This document shows positions 18,886 to 29,410 of a stretch of DNA of 64,000 nt, piece after piece; positions within the stretch are counted from its first letter, which is position 1, and each line of letters starts with the position of its first letter. The stretch spans positions 3,224,001 through 3,288,000 of the forward strand of contig NZ_JAIVFL010000001.1 of NCBI RefSeq assembly GCF_022760805.1, given 5' to 3'. Below the pieces are notes generated by a model, which saw only the letters and a program-made list of their open reading frames with translations, was not told where the DNA came from and did not search any database. A program made the position numbers and the translations under genes. The DNA comes from Candidatus Mycolicibacterium alkanivorans. GTDB lineage: Bacteria > Actinomycetota > Actinomycetes > Mycobacteriales > Mycobacteriaceae.

Positions 18886-20889
18886 CTACTCGGCTTTGAT
18901 AAAGCCGTTCGCCTGCGCGAGTTCCTCACTGGCGAACCACACTTCGGGAACGGTGTGGTCGTAGAGGGCGCAATCCGGGGTGTAGTAGAGACCCGAATGC
19001 GTGTTGGCTTTGATGACGTAGCCTTCGGGTGCCTGATACGGATCGGCCAGTGGCAAGTGGATCGCCGGCTTGGCCGCACCGTGCTGTTCCTCGTCCCCGG
19101 ATTCCACAACCTCCGCGGGCCGGGCATAGTCTTCCGGCTCGACCGTGACGTCCTCGGCAGCGCGACGGCGGCGCGGCGTGCCGAGCTCGCCCATGTTGAG
19201 CCTCCACATCGACTGTGACTCTTCGAGATTCACTGCGGCGTGGCGACCGGTATCGCTGGGCTCCTCGTCGACCTCCTCGACTTCGGCGTACTCCTCATGT
19301 TCGACGAACTCCGCGGGAACCTCGACCAGCTCCGGTGCCGTCTCGGGCTCGGGCTCGGAGGGAATGCGGGTCGGCGTGGTGTCGATGGAATCCTGGTCGC
19401 CATCGAGAACGTCCTCGGGACCCGGCATCGTCTTGGTCGTCGCGTCGGGTGCCGACCTGCCGTAGCCCGACGACTGCGGTACCTGAACCCGACCACCGTC
19501 CGCCCAGTGGTCGTCATCGTCGTAATCCTCGTCATCGAGGTGCGCGGCACGCCGGCGCTGCAGCCGCATCAGGCCGAGCGCGATTACGCTGACCAACAGC
19601 AGCGCCGGGATGATCACCAGCAGCCACCACCAGTGCCAGTTGAGCCCCTTGCCGGACTTTCCCGGCGCGGAGGGACCCGGTGTGCCGGCGGGCACCTCGA
19701 TGCCCGACAGCTGCCCGGCCAGCTCGGCCGGCTTGGTGCTGAATGTGTTGGCGGCCGTGTTGAACGAGATCTCGCCACCACTGAAGGTCTGGGTGACGGT
19801 GTCGCCGTCGGTCTTCTGTTCGCCGGTGGGCACCCCGAGTTTCCCGGTGGCTCCGCCGAGCTTGCCCCACGCGGCGTTGATGGCGCCGCGCACAACGATG
19901 GCGCCTGTGTCGGGCGTCCAGAAGATCACCGGTTTGTCCGGCGCGCTGAAGGCGCTGACCCGGCTGTTGGCGGCGCCGCCGTCGGCCTCGGTCCCGATCG
20001 GCAGGCCCAGATCGCTCTTCGGGCCGCCCAGTGAGTCGTACTTGGACAGGATCGCGCCGGTCGCGGCGTGCGCACCGGTGGCCGGCGAGTAGAAAATCTT
20101 GCCGCCCGAGTAGTCCTGCGCGGCGCCGTTGTCGCCGACGGTGTACTGGGCGCCCTGCCGCGCACCGAGCGGACCGGCAAGGCCGCCCGCGGCACGCCAG
20201 GCCTGATTGATGGCCGTGGTGGCATCCGACGGGACCTCGACGCCGGCGAGGTTGGCGGCTAGGTCCGGCGGGTCGGTGGTGAACACCTTGGTGGCGTTGT
20301 TGTACGACACCGTGCCGCCGGAGAACTTCTGGCTGACGACGTCGCCGTCGTAGGTCTCGTCGCCGGTGGGCGCGCCGAGGGTTCCGCCGGAGCCGCCGAG
20401 CTCGTCCCACGCGGCGTTGATGGCGCCACGCACCACCCACGCACCGGTGTCGGGCGTCCAGAAGATGGCCGGCTTGTCACTGGCGCTGAACGTGCTGACC
20501 CGGCTGCTCGGTCCGAGCAGGCCCGTCACCTCGTCGATGGTGGGGAATCCCAGATCGCTGTCAGCCGGGCCGCCGAGCGCCTGGTACTTGTCCAGGATCG
20601 CGCCGTCGATCAGGTGGGCGCCGGTGCCCGCGGTGAAGAAGATCTTCCCGCTGGAGAAATTCTGGGCGAACCCGTCGCCGACCTGGTACACGTCGCCGTC
20701 CCTGCCACCCACCGGCGAGCCGTCGCCGCCGGCGGCTTGCCAGGCCTGGTTGATGGCATCGTTTGCCGCGTCGCTCTCCGGTGTCGCCACCGCCGCGGGG
20801 GCCACGAGTACCGCTGCCGCCGCCGTCGCGAACACGCCGAGCGCTATTCGCCCGGTGCCTCTACTGAGACGACTTCCAAGCCAGGTCAT
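18886..20889 (-). CDS. membrane-anchored LGFP-repeat protein (Rv2721c-like)
   Basis: 667 residues. An N-terminal signal sequence (ALGVFATAAAAVLVAPAAVA) leads into an extracytoplasmic domain with about six LGFP-type repeats (for example SDLGFPTIDEV, LGAPTGDET, SDLGLPIGTE and LGVPTGEQ) arranged as two near-duplicate halves. A membrane helix follows at about residues 430-450 (WHWWWLLVIIPALLLVSVIA), then a long acidic cytosolic tail. LGFP repeats bind cell-wall arabinogalactan or similar glycans in related actinobacterial proteins. The C-terminal TPDCALYDHTVPEVWF resembles a short sunset-like domain. It ends close to lexA convergently. Confidence 0.85.
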   Translation of the reverse strand: MTWLGSRLSRGTGRIALGVFATAAAAVLVAPAAVATPESDAANDAINQAWQAAGGDGSPVGGRDGDVYQVGDGFAQNFSSGKIFFTAGTGAHLIDGAILDKYQALGGPADSDLGFPTIDEVTGLLGPSSRVSTFSASDKPAIFWTPDTGAWVVRGAINAAWDELGGSGGTLGAPTGDETYDGDVVSQKFSGGTVSYNNATKVFTTDPPDLAANLAGVEVPSDATTAINQAWRAAGGLAGPLGARQGAQYTVGDNGAAQDYSGGKIFYSPATGAHAATGAILSKYDSLGGPKSDLGLPIGTEADGGAANSRVSAFSAPDKPVIFWTPDTGAIVVRGAINAAWGKLGGATGKLGVPTGEQKTDGDTVTQTFSGGEISFNTAANTFSTKPAELAGQLSGIEVPAGTPGPSAPGKSGKGLNWHWWWLLVIIPALLLVSVIALGLMRLQRRRAAHLDDEDYDDDDHWADGGRVQVPQSSGYGRSAPDATTKTMPGPEDVLDGDQDSIDTTPTRIPSEPEPETAPELVEVPAEFVEHEEYAEVEEVDEEPSDTGRHAAVNLEESQSMWRLNMGELGTPRRRRAAEDVTVEPEDYARPAEVVESGDEEQHGAAKPAIHLPLADPYQAPEGYVIKANTHSGLYYTPDCALYDHTVPEVWFASEELAQANGFIKAE

Positions 20890-20924
20890 GCACGCTCCCC
20901 GCCGTTCCGGTCAAGATGCCTCTA

Positions 20925-20952
20925 GTTATAGTCCGTGTCAACTCTGCGTCAG
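20925..20952 (-). promoter_or_regulatory. possible promoter of the LGFP-repeat gene
   Basis: On the minus strand CTGACG (20952-20947) and TATAAC (20930-20925) are 16 bases apart, upstream of the LGFP gene start at 20889. The -10 is good, the -35 poor. The rest of the 191-base gap to fadE20 shows nothing that I recognise. Confidence 0.35.
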
Positions 20953-21080
20953 CAGAACACGACACGCGGCAATATCCGCGAAACGGCGCGCGGAAACGCC
21001 CGAATCGACGGAAAACTGGTATCGAAACCCTGTTTTCCGGCTCGGGGACGCGCCAGGGGGCCAAAGCCCGCCGGCCCGGG

Positions 21081-22241
21081 CTAGACGCCCAGGCTGCGGC
21101 CGATGATCTCCTTCATGATCTCGGTCGTCCCGCCGTAGATGGTCTGCACGCGGGCATCCAGGTAAGCCCGGGCCACGGTGTATTCGCGCATGTAGCCGTA
21201 ACCGCCGTGCAGCTGCAGGCAGCGGTCGATGAGCCGGACCTGGGCCTCGGTGGTGTACCACTTGGCCATCGCGGCCTGCTCGGCGGTCAGCTTCTCGTCG
21301 AGGTGCAGCCGGATGAACTCGTCGACCATGATCCGCATCGCGGTGGCCTCGGTGGCCAGCTCGGCCAGCAGGAACCGGCTGTTCTGGAACGAGCCGATCG
21401 GCTTGCCGAACGCCTTGCGCTCCTTGGTGTACTGGATCGTCTCGTCCAGCACGGCCTCCATCGCGGCCGCGGCCATGATGGCGATCGAGATCCGCTCCTG
21501 CGGCAGGTTCTGCATCAAGTAAATGAAGCCCTGGCCCTCCTCGCCGAGCAGGTTCTCCACCGGCACCGTGACATCGGTGAACGACAGCTCTGCGGTGTCC
21601 TGCGCGTCGAGGCCGATCTTGTCGAGATGACGGCCGCGCTCGAAGCCCTCCATGCCGCGCTCGACGGCCAGCAGCGAGAAGCCCAGGGCGCCCTTGTCGG
21701 GGTCGGTCTGCGCGACGACGATGACGAGGTCGGAGTTGATGCCGTTGGTGATGAACGTCTTCGAGCCGTTGAGGATGTAGTGGTCACCCTGCTTGATCGC
21801 GCGGGTTTTGATGCCCTGTAGGTCACTGCCGGTGCCGGGCTCGGTCATGGCGATGGCGGTGATCAGCTCGCCGGTGCAGAACTTGGACAGCCAGCGCTGC
21901 TTCTGCTCCTCGTTGGTCAGCCTGAGCAGATACGGCGCGACGACGTCGTTGTGCAGCGAGAAGCCCAGGCCGCTGTAGCGGCCCGCGACCGTCTCCTCGG
22001 CGACGATGGTGTTGTAGCGGAAGTCGGGGTTGCCGCCGCCGCCGTGCTCCTCGGGCACGGCCATGCCCAGGAAGCCCTGCTTGCCGGCCTCGAGCCAGAC
22101 CCCGCGGTCGACGATCTTCTGTTTCTCCCACTGGTCGTGGTACGGGGCAACGTGCCGCTCGAGGAACGCCCGGTACGACTCCCGGAACAGGTCGTGCTCC
22201 GGCTCGAACAACGTCCGCTCGTACTTGATGGCGCTGCTCAT
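21081..22241 (-). CDS. fadE20: acyl-CoA dehydrogenase (FadE20-like)
   Basis: 386 residues, full length for the family. Flavoenzyme that desaturates acyl-CoA at the alpha-beta bond in fatty-acid breakdown. Visible are the FAD/substrate loop AMTEPGTGSDLQGIKTRA, the middle beta domain ending SFTDVTVPVENLLG, and the C-terminal helical domain with LQLHGGYGYMREY and YGGTTEIMKEIIGRSLG, which holds flavin and substrate contacts. Position between the LGFP gene and hflX matches Rv2724c. Chain-length specificity cannot be told. Confidence 0.92.
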   Translation of the reverse strand: MSSAIKYERTLFEPEHDLFRESYRAFLERHVAPYHDQWEKQKIVDRGVWLEAGKQGFLGMAVPEEHGGGGNPDFRYNTIVAEETVAGRYSGLGFSLHNDVVAPYLLRLTNEEQKQRWLSKFCTGELITAIAMTEPGTGSDLQGIKTRAIKQGDHYILNGSKTFITNGINSDLVIVVAQTDPDKGALGFSLLAVERGMEGFERGRHLDKIGLDAQDTAELSFTDVTVPVENLLGEEGQGFIYLMQNLPQERISIAIMAAAAMEAVLDETIQYTKERKAFGKPIGSFQNSRFLLAELATEATAMRIMVDEFIRLHLDEKLTAEQAAMAKWYTTEAQVRLIDRCLQLHGGYGYMREYTVARAYLDARVQTIYGGTTEIMKEIIGRSLGV

Positions 22242-22361
22242 GAATAGACCCTCCAGGAATCGCTCCGCTCTTCTTGCGACGAGAATAGACCGACCGGGTG
22301 GTTGGTTGGATGATGGGGCCGTGACGTCGCACGACAGTTCACACGTTATTGATTTGCCGGG

Positions 22362-23771
22362 CTAAGTCGCGTACTGACGCAGGCCGGCGGCCAGCGCGGC
22401 GGGCACCCGTGCCTTGAGGCGGGTGCCGGCCTCGGTGTGCTCGGTCGCATCGACGTGACCCACCTCGTGCAGGCGCGCGACGAGGTCGCCCCGGTCGTAG
22501 GGGATCGTCACGTCCACGGCGATCTCGCGGGGCTCGACAAGTTCGCCGAGCCGGCTGCGCAGCCGGTCGAGCCCGTCACCGGTATGCGCCGAGACGAATA
22601 CCGCGCCGGGCAGTGCGCGGCGCAACTGGGCCAGGGTCAGGTCGGCGGCGGCGTCGATCTTGTTGACTACCAACAACTCCGGCGCGGGTGCGGCGTGATG
22701 CTCGTTCTGCACCTCGCGGATGACCTGGCGTACCGCCTCGATCTGGGCCATGGGGTTGACGTCGGACCCGTCGACCACGTGCACCAGCAGGTCGGCGTCG
22801 ACGACTTCCTCCAGTGTGGAGCGGAAGGCCTCGACGAGCTGGGTCGGCAGATGACGCACGAAGCCGACGGTGTCGGTGAGCACGAACTGCCTGCCGTCCT
22901 CGAATTCGCCGCGACGGGTGGTGGGTTCGAGGGTGGCGAACAGCGCGTTCTGCACCAGCACCCCGGCGCCGGTCAGCGCGTTGAGCAGGCTGGACTTGCC
23001 GGCGTTGGTGTAGCCGACGATCGCGATCGACGGCACGTCGCTGTGCAGCCGCCGGCTGCGCTGGGTGTCGCGAATCTGCTTCATGTCCTTGATTTCGCGG
23101 CGCAGCTTGGACATTCGCTCGCGAATGCGGCGACGGTCGGTCTCGATCTTGGTCTCGCCCGGGCCGCGCAGGCCCACCCCGCCGCCGCTGCCGCCGGCGC
23201 GGCCACCGGCCTGCCGGGACATCGATTCGCCCCAGCCGCGCAGCCGCGGCAGCATGTACTCCATCTGGGCCAGCGCCACCTGCGCCTTGCCCTCGCGGCT
23301 GGAGGCGTGCTGGGCGAAGATGTCCAGGATCAGCGCGGTGCGGTCGATGACCTTGACCTTGACCACCTTCTCCAGCGCGGTCAGCTGCGCGGGACTCAGC
23401 TCGCCGTCGCAGATGACGGTGTCGGCGCCGGTGGCGATGACGATCTGGCGCAATTCCTGGGCCTTGCCCGAGCCGATGTAGGTGCTCGGGTCCGGTCTGT
23501 CGCGGCGCTGGATCATGCCTTCGAGCACCTCGGAGCCAGCCGTCTCGGCCAATGCGGCCAGCTCGGCCAGGCTGGCGTCGGCGTCGGCGACGCTGCCCTC
23601 GGTCCATACGCCGACCAGCACGACGCGCTCGAGCCGGAGCTGGCGGTACTCGACCTCGGAGACGTCGGCGAGTTCGGTGGACAGTCCGGCGACGCGCCGC
23701 AGCGCGGCACGGTCCTCCAGTGCGAGTTCGCCGGTGCTGGGTTCGGGGGTTCTCGAATCAGGTTCAGTCAT
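22362..23771 (-). CDS. hflX: ribosome-associated GTPase HflX
   Basis: 469 residues. GTPase that splits stalled or stressed ribosomes. An N-terminal HflX domain with GSGKAQELRQIVIATGADT is followed by the glycine-rich linker RQAGGRAGGSGGGVGLRGPG and the G domain: GYTNAGKSSLLNAL (G1), DTVGF (G3) and VVNKID (G4). I use ATG 23771; an in-frame GTG at 23792 would add seven residues. It may be co-transcribed with dapF, miaA and the genes beyond, all on the same strand. Confidence 0.93.
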   Translation of the reverse strand: MTEPDSRTPEPSTGELALEDRAALRRVAGLSTELADVSEVEYRQLRLERVVLVGVWTEGSVADADASLAELAALAETAGSEVLEGMIQRRDRPDPSTYIGSGKAQELRQIVIATGADTVICDGELSPAQLTALEKVVKVKVIDRTALILDIFAQHASSREGKAQVALAQMEYMLPRLRGWGESMSRQAGGRAGGSGGGVGLRGPGETKIETDRRRIRERMSKLRREIKDMKQIRDTQRSRRLHSDVPSIAIVGYTNAGKSSLLNALTGAGVLVQNALFATLEPTTRRGEFEDGRQFVLTDTVGFVRHLPTQLVEAFRSTLEEVVDADLLVHVVDGSDVNPMAQIEAVRQVIREVQNEHHAAPAPELLVVNKIDAAADLTLAQLRRALPGAVFVSAHTGDGLDRLRSRLGELVEPREIAVDVTIPYDRGDLVARLHEVGHVDATEHTEAGTRLKARVPAALAAGLRQYAT

Positions 23772-23834
23772 AAGTGGTACTGATGGTGTCACGCACGGAC
23801 AACGCCGCGCATTCGAATAACGTGCCCCCAGCAG

Positions 23835-24710
23835 TCAGTGTCGGGCCGCCCACCATGTGTCGGCGATCTCGCCGTGGGCCACCAGCACCGAGGGGCCGCG
23901 CAGGAAGCTGGTGGTGTCGCTGATCTCCACGCTGACCCGGCCGCCCGGGATCCGCACGGCAAGGGTGCCGGTCGAGGCGCCGAGGTGGGCCAGTGCGGCC
24001 ACCGCGGCGGCGACTGTGCCGGTGCCGCAAGACCGGGTCTCACCGACGCCGCGTTCGTGCACCCGCATCGACACCACACCCTCGACGGGCTCGGTGAGGA
24101 TCTCGACGTTGACGCCCCCGGGGAACTGGCCACGGTCGAACCCCACCGGCGCGGCGACGTCGAGGGCGGCCAGCGCCGTCTCGGTGAGGCCGGGAACCAG
24201 GCACGCCAGGTGGGGGTTGCCGACGTCGACGCCGACGCCGCTGAACTGCCGTCCGCCGACGGTGGCGGTCCCGGTTCCGAGCCGGTTGACCTTTCCCATC
24301 TCCACGGTGACCTCCGCGTCGACGGCGTCGGCGCGGTGCACGACCACCGGACGTGGCCCGGCCAGCGACCCGACCACGAACTCGTCGCGGTGCTCGAGTC
24401 CACTGGCCCGCAGGTAGTGGGCGAACACCCGCACGCCGTTGCCGCACATCTGGGCCAACGAGCCGTCGGCGTTGCGGTAGTCCATGTACCAGTCGCCGGC
24501 CTCGACACCCTCGGGCAGCCGGTCGAGCACGCCTGCGGCGACTACCGCCCCGGCGGTGGTGACCCGCAGGACGCCGTCGGCACCGAGGCCGCGGCGCCGA
24601 TCGCACAGCTCGGCCACCGCGGCGGGCGCCAGGTCCAGCTGCGCGTGCAGGTCGGGCAGCACAACGAAGTCGTTCTGCGTGCCGTGCCCCTTGGCGAAAA
24701 TCATCTGCAC
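23835..24710 (-). CDS. dapF: diaminopimelate epimerase
   Basis: 291 residues. Converts LL- to meso-diaminopimelate for peptidoglycan and lysine. The two catalytic Cys residues are in [14 protein letters not shown] and [15 protein letters not shown]. The N-terminal [16 protein letters not shown] is the family signature. Start could be ATG 24710 (MQMIFAKG) or ATG 24704 (MIFAKG). dapA and dapB lie about 30 and 36 kb further along the same window but are not in one operon with it. Confidence 0.95.
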   Translation of the reverse strand: MQMIFAKGHGTQNDFVVLPDLHAQLDLAPAAVAELCDRRRGLGADGVLRVTTAGAVVAAGVLDRLPEGVEAGDWYMDYRNADGSLAQMCGNGVRVFAHYLRASGLEHRDEFVVGSLAGPRPVVVHRADAVDAEVTVEMGKVNRLGTGTATVGGRQFSGVGVDVGNPHLACLVPGLTETALAALDVAAPVGFDRGQFPGGVNVEILTEPVEGVVSMRVHERGVGETRSCGTGTVAAAVAALAHLGASTGTLAVRIPGGRVSVEISDTTSFLRGPSVLVAHGEIADTWWAARH

Positions 24711-24764
24711 CGCTCCTCGATCCCGGCTGCACCGGCATCATCGTCGTCGGCGCGGATCACCTGT

Positions 24765-25691
24765 TCAGGATACGTGCCGCCACCGTGCGATCACCGCGTC
24801 GGCGAGCCCGGGGGAAGACCCGTCGAGCCAGGCGATTCTGTGGTCGCGGCGAAACCAGGACCGCTGGCGGCGCACGTAGCGGCGGGTGCCGATGAATGTC
24901 AGCTCGTGTGCCTCGGCCAGTTGTTCGTCGGTGCCGCCAGCATCGAGGGCGGCGATCACCTGTGCGTAGCCGAGCGCGCGGGCGGCGGTGACACCGTCGC
25001 GAAGCCCGCAGTCCAGCAGGGAGCTGACCTCGTCGACCAGACCGGCGTCGAACATCGCATCGGTGCGCTGGGCCAGCCGTTCGTCGAGAACCGTTGTGTC
25101 CCAATCCAACCCGACGATGACGGTGTCCCAGCGCGGGGCGCCGATCTGCGGGGCCGACGCGGCGAACGGCTGACCGGTCAGCTCGACGACTTCCAGGGCC
25201 CGCACGATTCGGCGGCCGTCGGTGGCCAGGATCGCCGCCGCGGCGTTCGGATCGCGGACCGCCAGTTCGGCGTGCAGGGCTGCCACCCCGACCTCGACCA
25301 GCCGCTGTTCCCAGCGGGCGCGCACCAGCGGGTCGGTGGCTGGGAAGGCCCAGTCGTCGAGCAGCGACTGGATGTACATCATCGAGCCGCCCACGATGAC
25401 CGGGACCGCGCCGCGGGCTGCGATGGCCTCGACGTCGGCCACCGCGGCCTGCTGGTAGCGCGCGACGGTCGCCGTCTCGGTGACGTCGAGGACGTCGAGT
25501 TGGTGGTGCGGGATACCGCGGCGTTCGTCCGCACTGAGCTTGGCGGTGCCGATGTCCATGCCGCGGTACTGCTGCATGGCGTCGGCGTTCACGATCTCCC
25601 CTCCGAGCCGTTCGGCCACCTCCAGCGCGAGCGCAGACTTGCCGGTGCCGGTGGGTCCGATGACCGCGATGGGGCGGGGTCCGGGAGTCAC
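24765..25691 (-). CDS. miaA: tRNA dimethylallyltransferase
   Basis: 308 residues. Adds a dimethylallyl group to A37 of tRNAs that read UNN codons; MiaB, encoded 5 kb upstream, then adds the methylthio group. The P-loop [17 protein letters not shown] is at the N-terminus, followed by [17 protein letters not shown] and the tRNA-binding [10 protein letters not shown]. The GTG at 25691 overlaps the upstream gene's TGA by four bases, which fixes the start; the frame is open upstream but in another gene's territory. Confidence 0.94.
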   Translation of the reverse strand: MTPGPRPIAVIGPTGTGKSALALEVAERLGGEIVNADAMQQYRGMDIGTAKLSADERRGIPHHQLDVLDVTETATVARYQQAAVADVEAIAARGAVPVIVGGSMMYIQSLLDDWAFPATDPLVRARWEQRLVEVGVAALHAELAVRDPNAAAAILATDGRRIVRALEVVELTGQPFAASAPQIGAPRWDTVIVGLDWDTTVLDERLAQRTDAMFDAGLVDEVSSLLDCGLRDGVTAARALGYAQVIAALDAGGTDEQLAEAHELTFIGTRRYVRRQRSWFRRDHRIAWLDGSSPGLADAVIARWRHVS

Positions 25692-26374
25692 GGCACCCAG
25701 AGGCCGACGAAGTAGCCCACGCCATACGGAGCCCCGCGGACCAGCTCCCTGGCCGAGCGGGGGCCGGAGCCGGCCAGCCCGGCCAGCACCTGGTAGGCGA
25801 CGCGGCCGACGATCCCGTTGGGCAGCGTCGCCAGCGCGGCGGTGTCGCCGGCGGCCAGCGCGTCGTCGAGGGCGGCCTGCACCGGCGCGGCGTCGGGGTC
25901 GTACCCACCGGGGGCGGGCGGTGTCAGGGTGTTGGCGCCGTCGGCGACCACCAGGACACCCACCGGGTCGGCCACCTCGTCGAGCTGCGACCGCAGCGCG
26001 CGGCCCGTGGCAAGGGCGGCCCCGGCGTCGAGACCCGCCGGATACACCCACACCTCGGCCTGGGCCGACGGGTTGGCCTGACCGCGCAGCCAGCCGGCGA
26101 ACAGCGCGCACAGCGGCAGCGCGGTGACCGTGGCGGGCGCCTCGCGACCCAGGGCGACCGGGACGTCCACGCCGTAGCCGGCGAAGGTGCCGCGGGTGGA
26201 CGGCTCGATCACGGCGTCGGCGGCGCCGACACCGATGACGATCCACCGGCCGGGCAGTTCGGCGGCGGCCGCCACCGCGGCGTCGCGGATCCCGGCGACC
26301 TCGGCGGCGGCCGTGCCGGCGAGGTCGGGCACCAGGACCGGCGCCGACGGGGTCAATGCGATGGCCGTCAACAC
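25688..26374 (-). CDS. conserved hypothetical, class III extradiol dioxygenase-like (Rv2728c-like)
   Basis: 228 residues beginning [19 protein letters not shown]. The overall pattern, with an early SAPVLVP strand, [12 protein letters not shown] and [11 protein letters not shown], recalls the LigB-like class III extradiol dioxygenase fold, but the metal-binding His residues are not evident, so it may not be catalytic. The GTG at 26374 is chosen on family resemblance; longer starts exist. Its stop overlaps miaA. Confidence 0.75.
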   Translation of the reverse strand: MLTAIALTPSAPVLVPDLAGTAAAEVAGIRDAAVAAAAELPGRWIVIGVGAADAVIEPSTRGTFAGYGVDVPVALGREAPATVTALPLCALFAGWLRGQANPSAQAEVWVYPAGLDAGAALATGRALRSQLDEVADPVGVLVVADGANTLTPPAPGGYDPDAAPVQAALDDALAAGDTAALATLPNGIVGRVAYQVLAGLAGSGPRSARELVRGAPYGVGYFVGLWVP

Positions 26375-26399
26375 GCCCCACACGCTAGCGTCCCGCGCA

Positions 26400-27278
26400 T
26401 CAGCCGGACGCCGGTGCGGGCTCCCCCGAGGTCGCCTCACCGCGGGCCAGCTCCACGATCGCCACGACCATCACCACCACGACGAGGCCGAGGCCGACCC
26501 AGCCGGACCGGCCGGGTCGCAACATCTCACCCAGGATGGCCAGCCCGAGGATCGAACCGACCACCGGCTCGCTGACCGTCACCGCCGGCAGCGATACGGC
26601 CATCGAGCCGGCCCGGAACGCCGACTGTTGCAGCGCCGTCGCCGAGACGGCCACCACCGCCCACGGGTAGAGCTCGGGTGTCTTCAGCAGCGCGAGTATG
26701 CCCTCGTCCAGCTGGTCCACCACGCCCTTGGTCAGTACGGCGAACAGGCCCCACAGCGAACCCGCCACCAGTCCCAGCAGCACCGCGGCCACTGGCTTGC
26801 CGGCGAAGACACGCGCGCCGAGCAGGCACAGCGCCAGCAATGGACCCAGGGTGGCGATCACCCACATCCACGGCTCGAACCCGGCCCGCGCCTGACCTTT
26901 GGACGGGTTGCCCACGGTCACGACCACGGCGACGGCGATGGCCAGCAGCACCGCCCACACCCACTGTGAGCGGGTGATGCGCCGGCCCGCGAAGCGCGCA
27001 CTCAGCGGTAGCGCGAAGAGCAGCGATGTCACCAGCAGCGCCTGCACCAGCAGGACGGAGCCGAACCCGAGGGCGGCGGCCTGCAGCACGAATCCCCCGG
27101 CGGCCACCAGGCTGCCCAGCCACCACTTCTTGTCCCTGAGCAACCGCAGGAACAGGGCGACGTGGCCGACCTGTTCGTCGGTCACGTCGTGGGCCGAGCG
27201 CTGCTGGATGACGTCACCGACTGCGAACAACAGCGCCGCGCCGAGGGCCAACAGGGTGGCGATGTCCGACTTGTGCAC
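26400..27278 (-). CDS. DMT-type integral membrane protein (Rv2729c-like)
   Basis: 292 residues with about nine hydrophobic helices, beginning SDIATLLALGAALLFAVGDV and ending in helix GWVGLGLVVVVMVVAIVELA with a short cytosolic tail. The helix pattern, a repeat of two bundles with EPVVGSILGLAILGE near the end, is that of the EamA/DMT transporter superfamily. The GTG start at 27278 has an AGGAG ribosome binding site. Substrate unknown. Confidence 0.8.
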   Translation of the reverse strand: MHKSDIATLLALGAALLFAVGDVIQQRSAHDVTDEQVGHVALFLRLLRDKKWWLGSLVAAGGFVLQAAALGFGSVLLVQALLVTSLLFALPLSARFAGRRITRSQWVWAVLLAIAVAVVVTVGNPSKGQARAGFEPWMWVIATLGPLLALCLLGARVFAGKPVAAVLLGLVAGSLWGLFAVLTKGVVDQLDEGILALLKTPELYPWAVVAVSATALQQSAFRAGSMAVSLPAVTVSEPVVGSILGLAILGEMLRPGRSGWVGLGLVVVVMVVAIVELARGEATSGEPAPASG

Positions 27279-27397
27279 GACTCGTCTCCTCGGGGTTCGG
27301 GGCGTCAGAGTGCCCGCCGACCGGCACCGTATGCAACCCGCAGAGCTCAACCTTGGGGCACACCTGACCGCGACCTGGTTCAATACCTTTCCAGGAC

Positions 27398-27470
27398 GTC
27401 CGCCCGATTCCGGCGGACTTCATGCACTACTGGCGCCGCGTTGCGCGGCAGGAGCGCGGGAGCTCCGCGC
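27398..27470 (+). other. two hairpins upstream of the DUF349 gene
   Basis: GTCCGCC (27398-27404) pairs perfectly with GGCGGAC (27412-27418) across a 7-base loop. GCGCGG (27454-27459) pairs with CCGCGC (27465-27470) across GAGCT. The second hairpin ends immediately before the GGAGGG that could serve as ribosome binding site. They may form a structured leader for the gene starting at 27493. No transcription start is known here. Confidence 0.35.
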
Positions 27471-27492
27471 GGAGGGTTAGGTGAGGCGAGCC

Positions 27493-28818
27493 ATGACGAT
27501 CGACGAACCGCACACGGGTGAACCGCCACGGCCGGCCCCCCGACCGGGTCCGCCCCGTCCCGTACCGCGGCCCCATCCGCCCGCGACTCCCGTGGTGGGC
27601 CCGCCGTCGAGTGACCCGCACCGGTTCGGCCGGGTCGACGACGACGGCACGGTCTGGCTGATCACCTCCTCCGGCGAACGTTCCATCGGCTCGTGGCAGG
27701 CCGGCGACGCCGAGGCCGCCTACGCCCACTTCGGCCGGCGCTTCGAAGACCTGGCCACCGAGGTCACCCTGATGGAGACCCGGCTGGCCTCGGGCACCGG
27801 CGACGCCCGCAAGATCAAAGCCGCCGCGGCGGCGCTGGCCGAAACCCTGCCAACCGCAAGTGTTCTCGGTGACATCGACGCACTCGCCGACCGGCTGGCG
27901 GCCGTCCGCGACCATGTCGAGGAGACCGCCGCGGCCGACCGCGCCCGCCGCGAGGAGCACCGCGCCGCCCAGGCCGCCCGCAAGGAGGCGCTGGCCGCCG
28001 AGGCCGAGGAGCTGGCCGCCAACTCCACGCAGTGGAAGTCCGCCGGCGACCGGCTGCGCGCGATTCTCGACGAGTGGCGCACGATCACCGGCCTGGACCG
28101 CAAGACCGACGACGCGCTGTGGAAGCGCTATTCGGCGGCGCGGGAGACGTTCAACCGCCGGCGGGGGTCGCATTTCGCCGAGCTCGACCGCGAGCGGGCC
28201 GGGGCCAAGGAGGCCAAGGAGAAGCTGTGCGAGCGGGCCGAGGAGCTGTCGGGTTCCACGGACTGGGCCGCCACCGCGGCGGCGTTCCGCGACCTGCTGA
28301 CCCAGTGGAAGGCGGCAGGCCGGGTGGCCAAGGGTGTCGACGACGCGCTGTGGCACCGCTTCAAGGCCGCTCAGGACACGTTCTTCGCCGCCCGCAACGC
28401 GGTCACCGCCGAACGCGATGCCGAGTTCACCGCCAATGCCACCGCCAAGGAGGGGCTGCTGGCGGAGGCGGAGAAGATCGACACCTCCAACGTCGAGGCG
28501 GCCCGCTCGGCACTGCGCGCGATCGCCGACAAGTGGGGCGCGATCGGCAAGGTTCCGCACGAGCGGCAGGCCGATCTGGAGCGGCGGCTGCGCGCGGTGG
28601 AGAAGAAGGTGCGCGACGCCGCTGATGCAGGGCGGGTCGATCCGCAGGCCCAGGCCCGAGCCGAGCAGTTCTTGGCCCGCGTCGAGCAGTTCGAACGGCA
28701 GGCCGAGAAGGCCGAGGCGGCCGGCCGCACAAAGGAGGCCGAGGAGGCCAGGGCAAGTGCCGAGCAATGGCGGCAGTGGGCCGAGACCGCGGTCGAGGCG
28801 CTGGGCCGGCGCGGCTGA
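27493..28818 (+). CDS. DUF349 domain protein (Rv2731-like)
   Basis: 441 residues, highly charged and helical. A Pro-rich N-terminal 50 residues precede a small domain ([20 protein letters not shown]) and then at least three DUF349 repeats, each recognisable by a conserved Trp and a DDALW-R/F-AA-F pattern (for example [17 protein letters not shown] and [17 protein letters not shown]). Function is unknown; DUF349 proteins look like long coiled rods. ATG 27493 is preferred; GTG 27481 is possible. It ends 4 bases from the convergent membrane protein gene. Confidence 0.85.
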   Translation: MTIDEPHTGEPPRPAPRPGPPRPVPRPHPPATPVVGPPSSDPHRFGRVDDDGTVWLITSSGERSIGSWQAGDAEAAYAHFGRRFEDLATEVTLMETRLASGTGDARKIKAAAAALAETLPTASVLGDIDALADRLAAVRDHVEETAAADRARREEHRAAQAARKEALAAEAEELAANSTQWKSAGDRLRAILDEWRTITGLDRKTDDALWKRYSAARETFNRRRGSHFAELDRERAGAKEAKEKLCERAEELSGSTDWAATAAAFRDLLTQWKAAGRVAKGVDDALWHRFKAAQDTFFAARNAVTAERDAEFTANATAKEGLLAEAEKIDTSNVEAARSALRAIADKWGAIGKVPHERQADLERRLRAVEKKVRDAADAGRVDPQAQARAEQFLARVEQFERQAEKAEAAGRTKEAEEARASAEQWRQWAETAVEALGRRG

Positions 28819-28822
28819 ACTC

Positions 28823-29410
28823 TCAGGGATTCTCGCCGGCGGGCGGCGGCTGGCCCTCGCGGCGGTCGACATCGTCGATCAGCGAACGGGACTGCCGCTC
28901 GGCGGCTTCGCGGCGGCGCTGTTCCTCGGCGGCCAGCTGCACCGCGGTGCGCGTCCAGACCACGCGGGCCCAGTGGAAGGTCAGCAGGATGACGGCGATC
29001 CAGCCGATGATCAGGCCGATGCCCGGACCGGGCTGGCCGTGCACGGCGGTCTGGCGCGACCAGACGGCGAGCATGCCGGTCGCGCTGGCCAGCCCCGAGC
29101 CGGCCAGGGCGATCCAGGCCAGCACCCAGCGCCGGGTCAACAGCGCCAGCATCGAGAAGCCGATCCCGAACACCAGTGCCAGCCAGCTGAAAATCCTTGA
29201 CGGCAGGGCGATTCCAACGCTGATGGCTTTGTCGTCGCCCATCAGGACGTCGACACCGCGGGCGCTGCCGGTGTGCTGCAGGATCAGCGACACCAGCAAC
29301 ACGAACACCAGGATCGCCACGACCATGGCGCGCCCGCCCGGCTGGATCTCGCCGGCGACCTTACGCTCGGCCGCCTCTATCTCGCCGCGGTAGGCCTCGA
29401 AGTCACTCAT
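28823..29410 (-). CDS. conserved membrane protein (Rv2732c-like)
   Basis: 195 residues. Four hydrophobic helices: [56 protein letters not shown] and [20 protein letters not shown] charged cytosolic tail rich in Glu and Arg follows. The ATG overlaps the miaB stop as ATGA, so it is translationally coupled to miaB. Function unknown. Confidence 0.8.
   Translation of the reverse strand: MSDFEAYRGEIEAAERKVAGEIQPGGRAMVVAILVFVLLVSLILQHTGSARGVDVLMGDDKAISVGIALPSRIFSWLALVFGIGFSMLALLTRRWVLAWIALAGSGLASATGMLAVWSRQTAVHGQPGPGIGLIIGWIAVILLTFHWARVVWTRTAVQLAAEEQRRREAAERQSRSLIDDVDRREGQPPPAGENP

Noticed and set aside
22437..23783. Plus-strand frame of 448 codons opposite hflX
   Set aside because: HflX has all GTPase motifs on the minus strand; the opposite frame is low complexity.
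23838..25715. Plus-strand open frame of 625 codons opposite dapF and miaA
   Set aside because: Both minus-strand genes have full family motifs; the plus-strand protein has none and reflects third-position GC bias.
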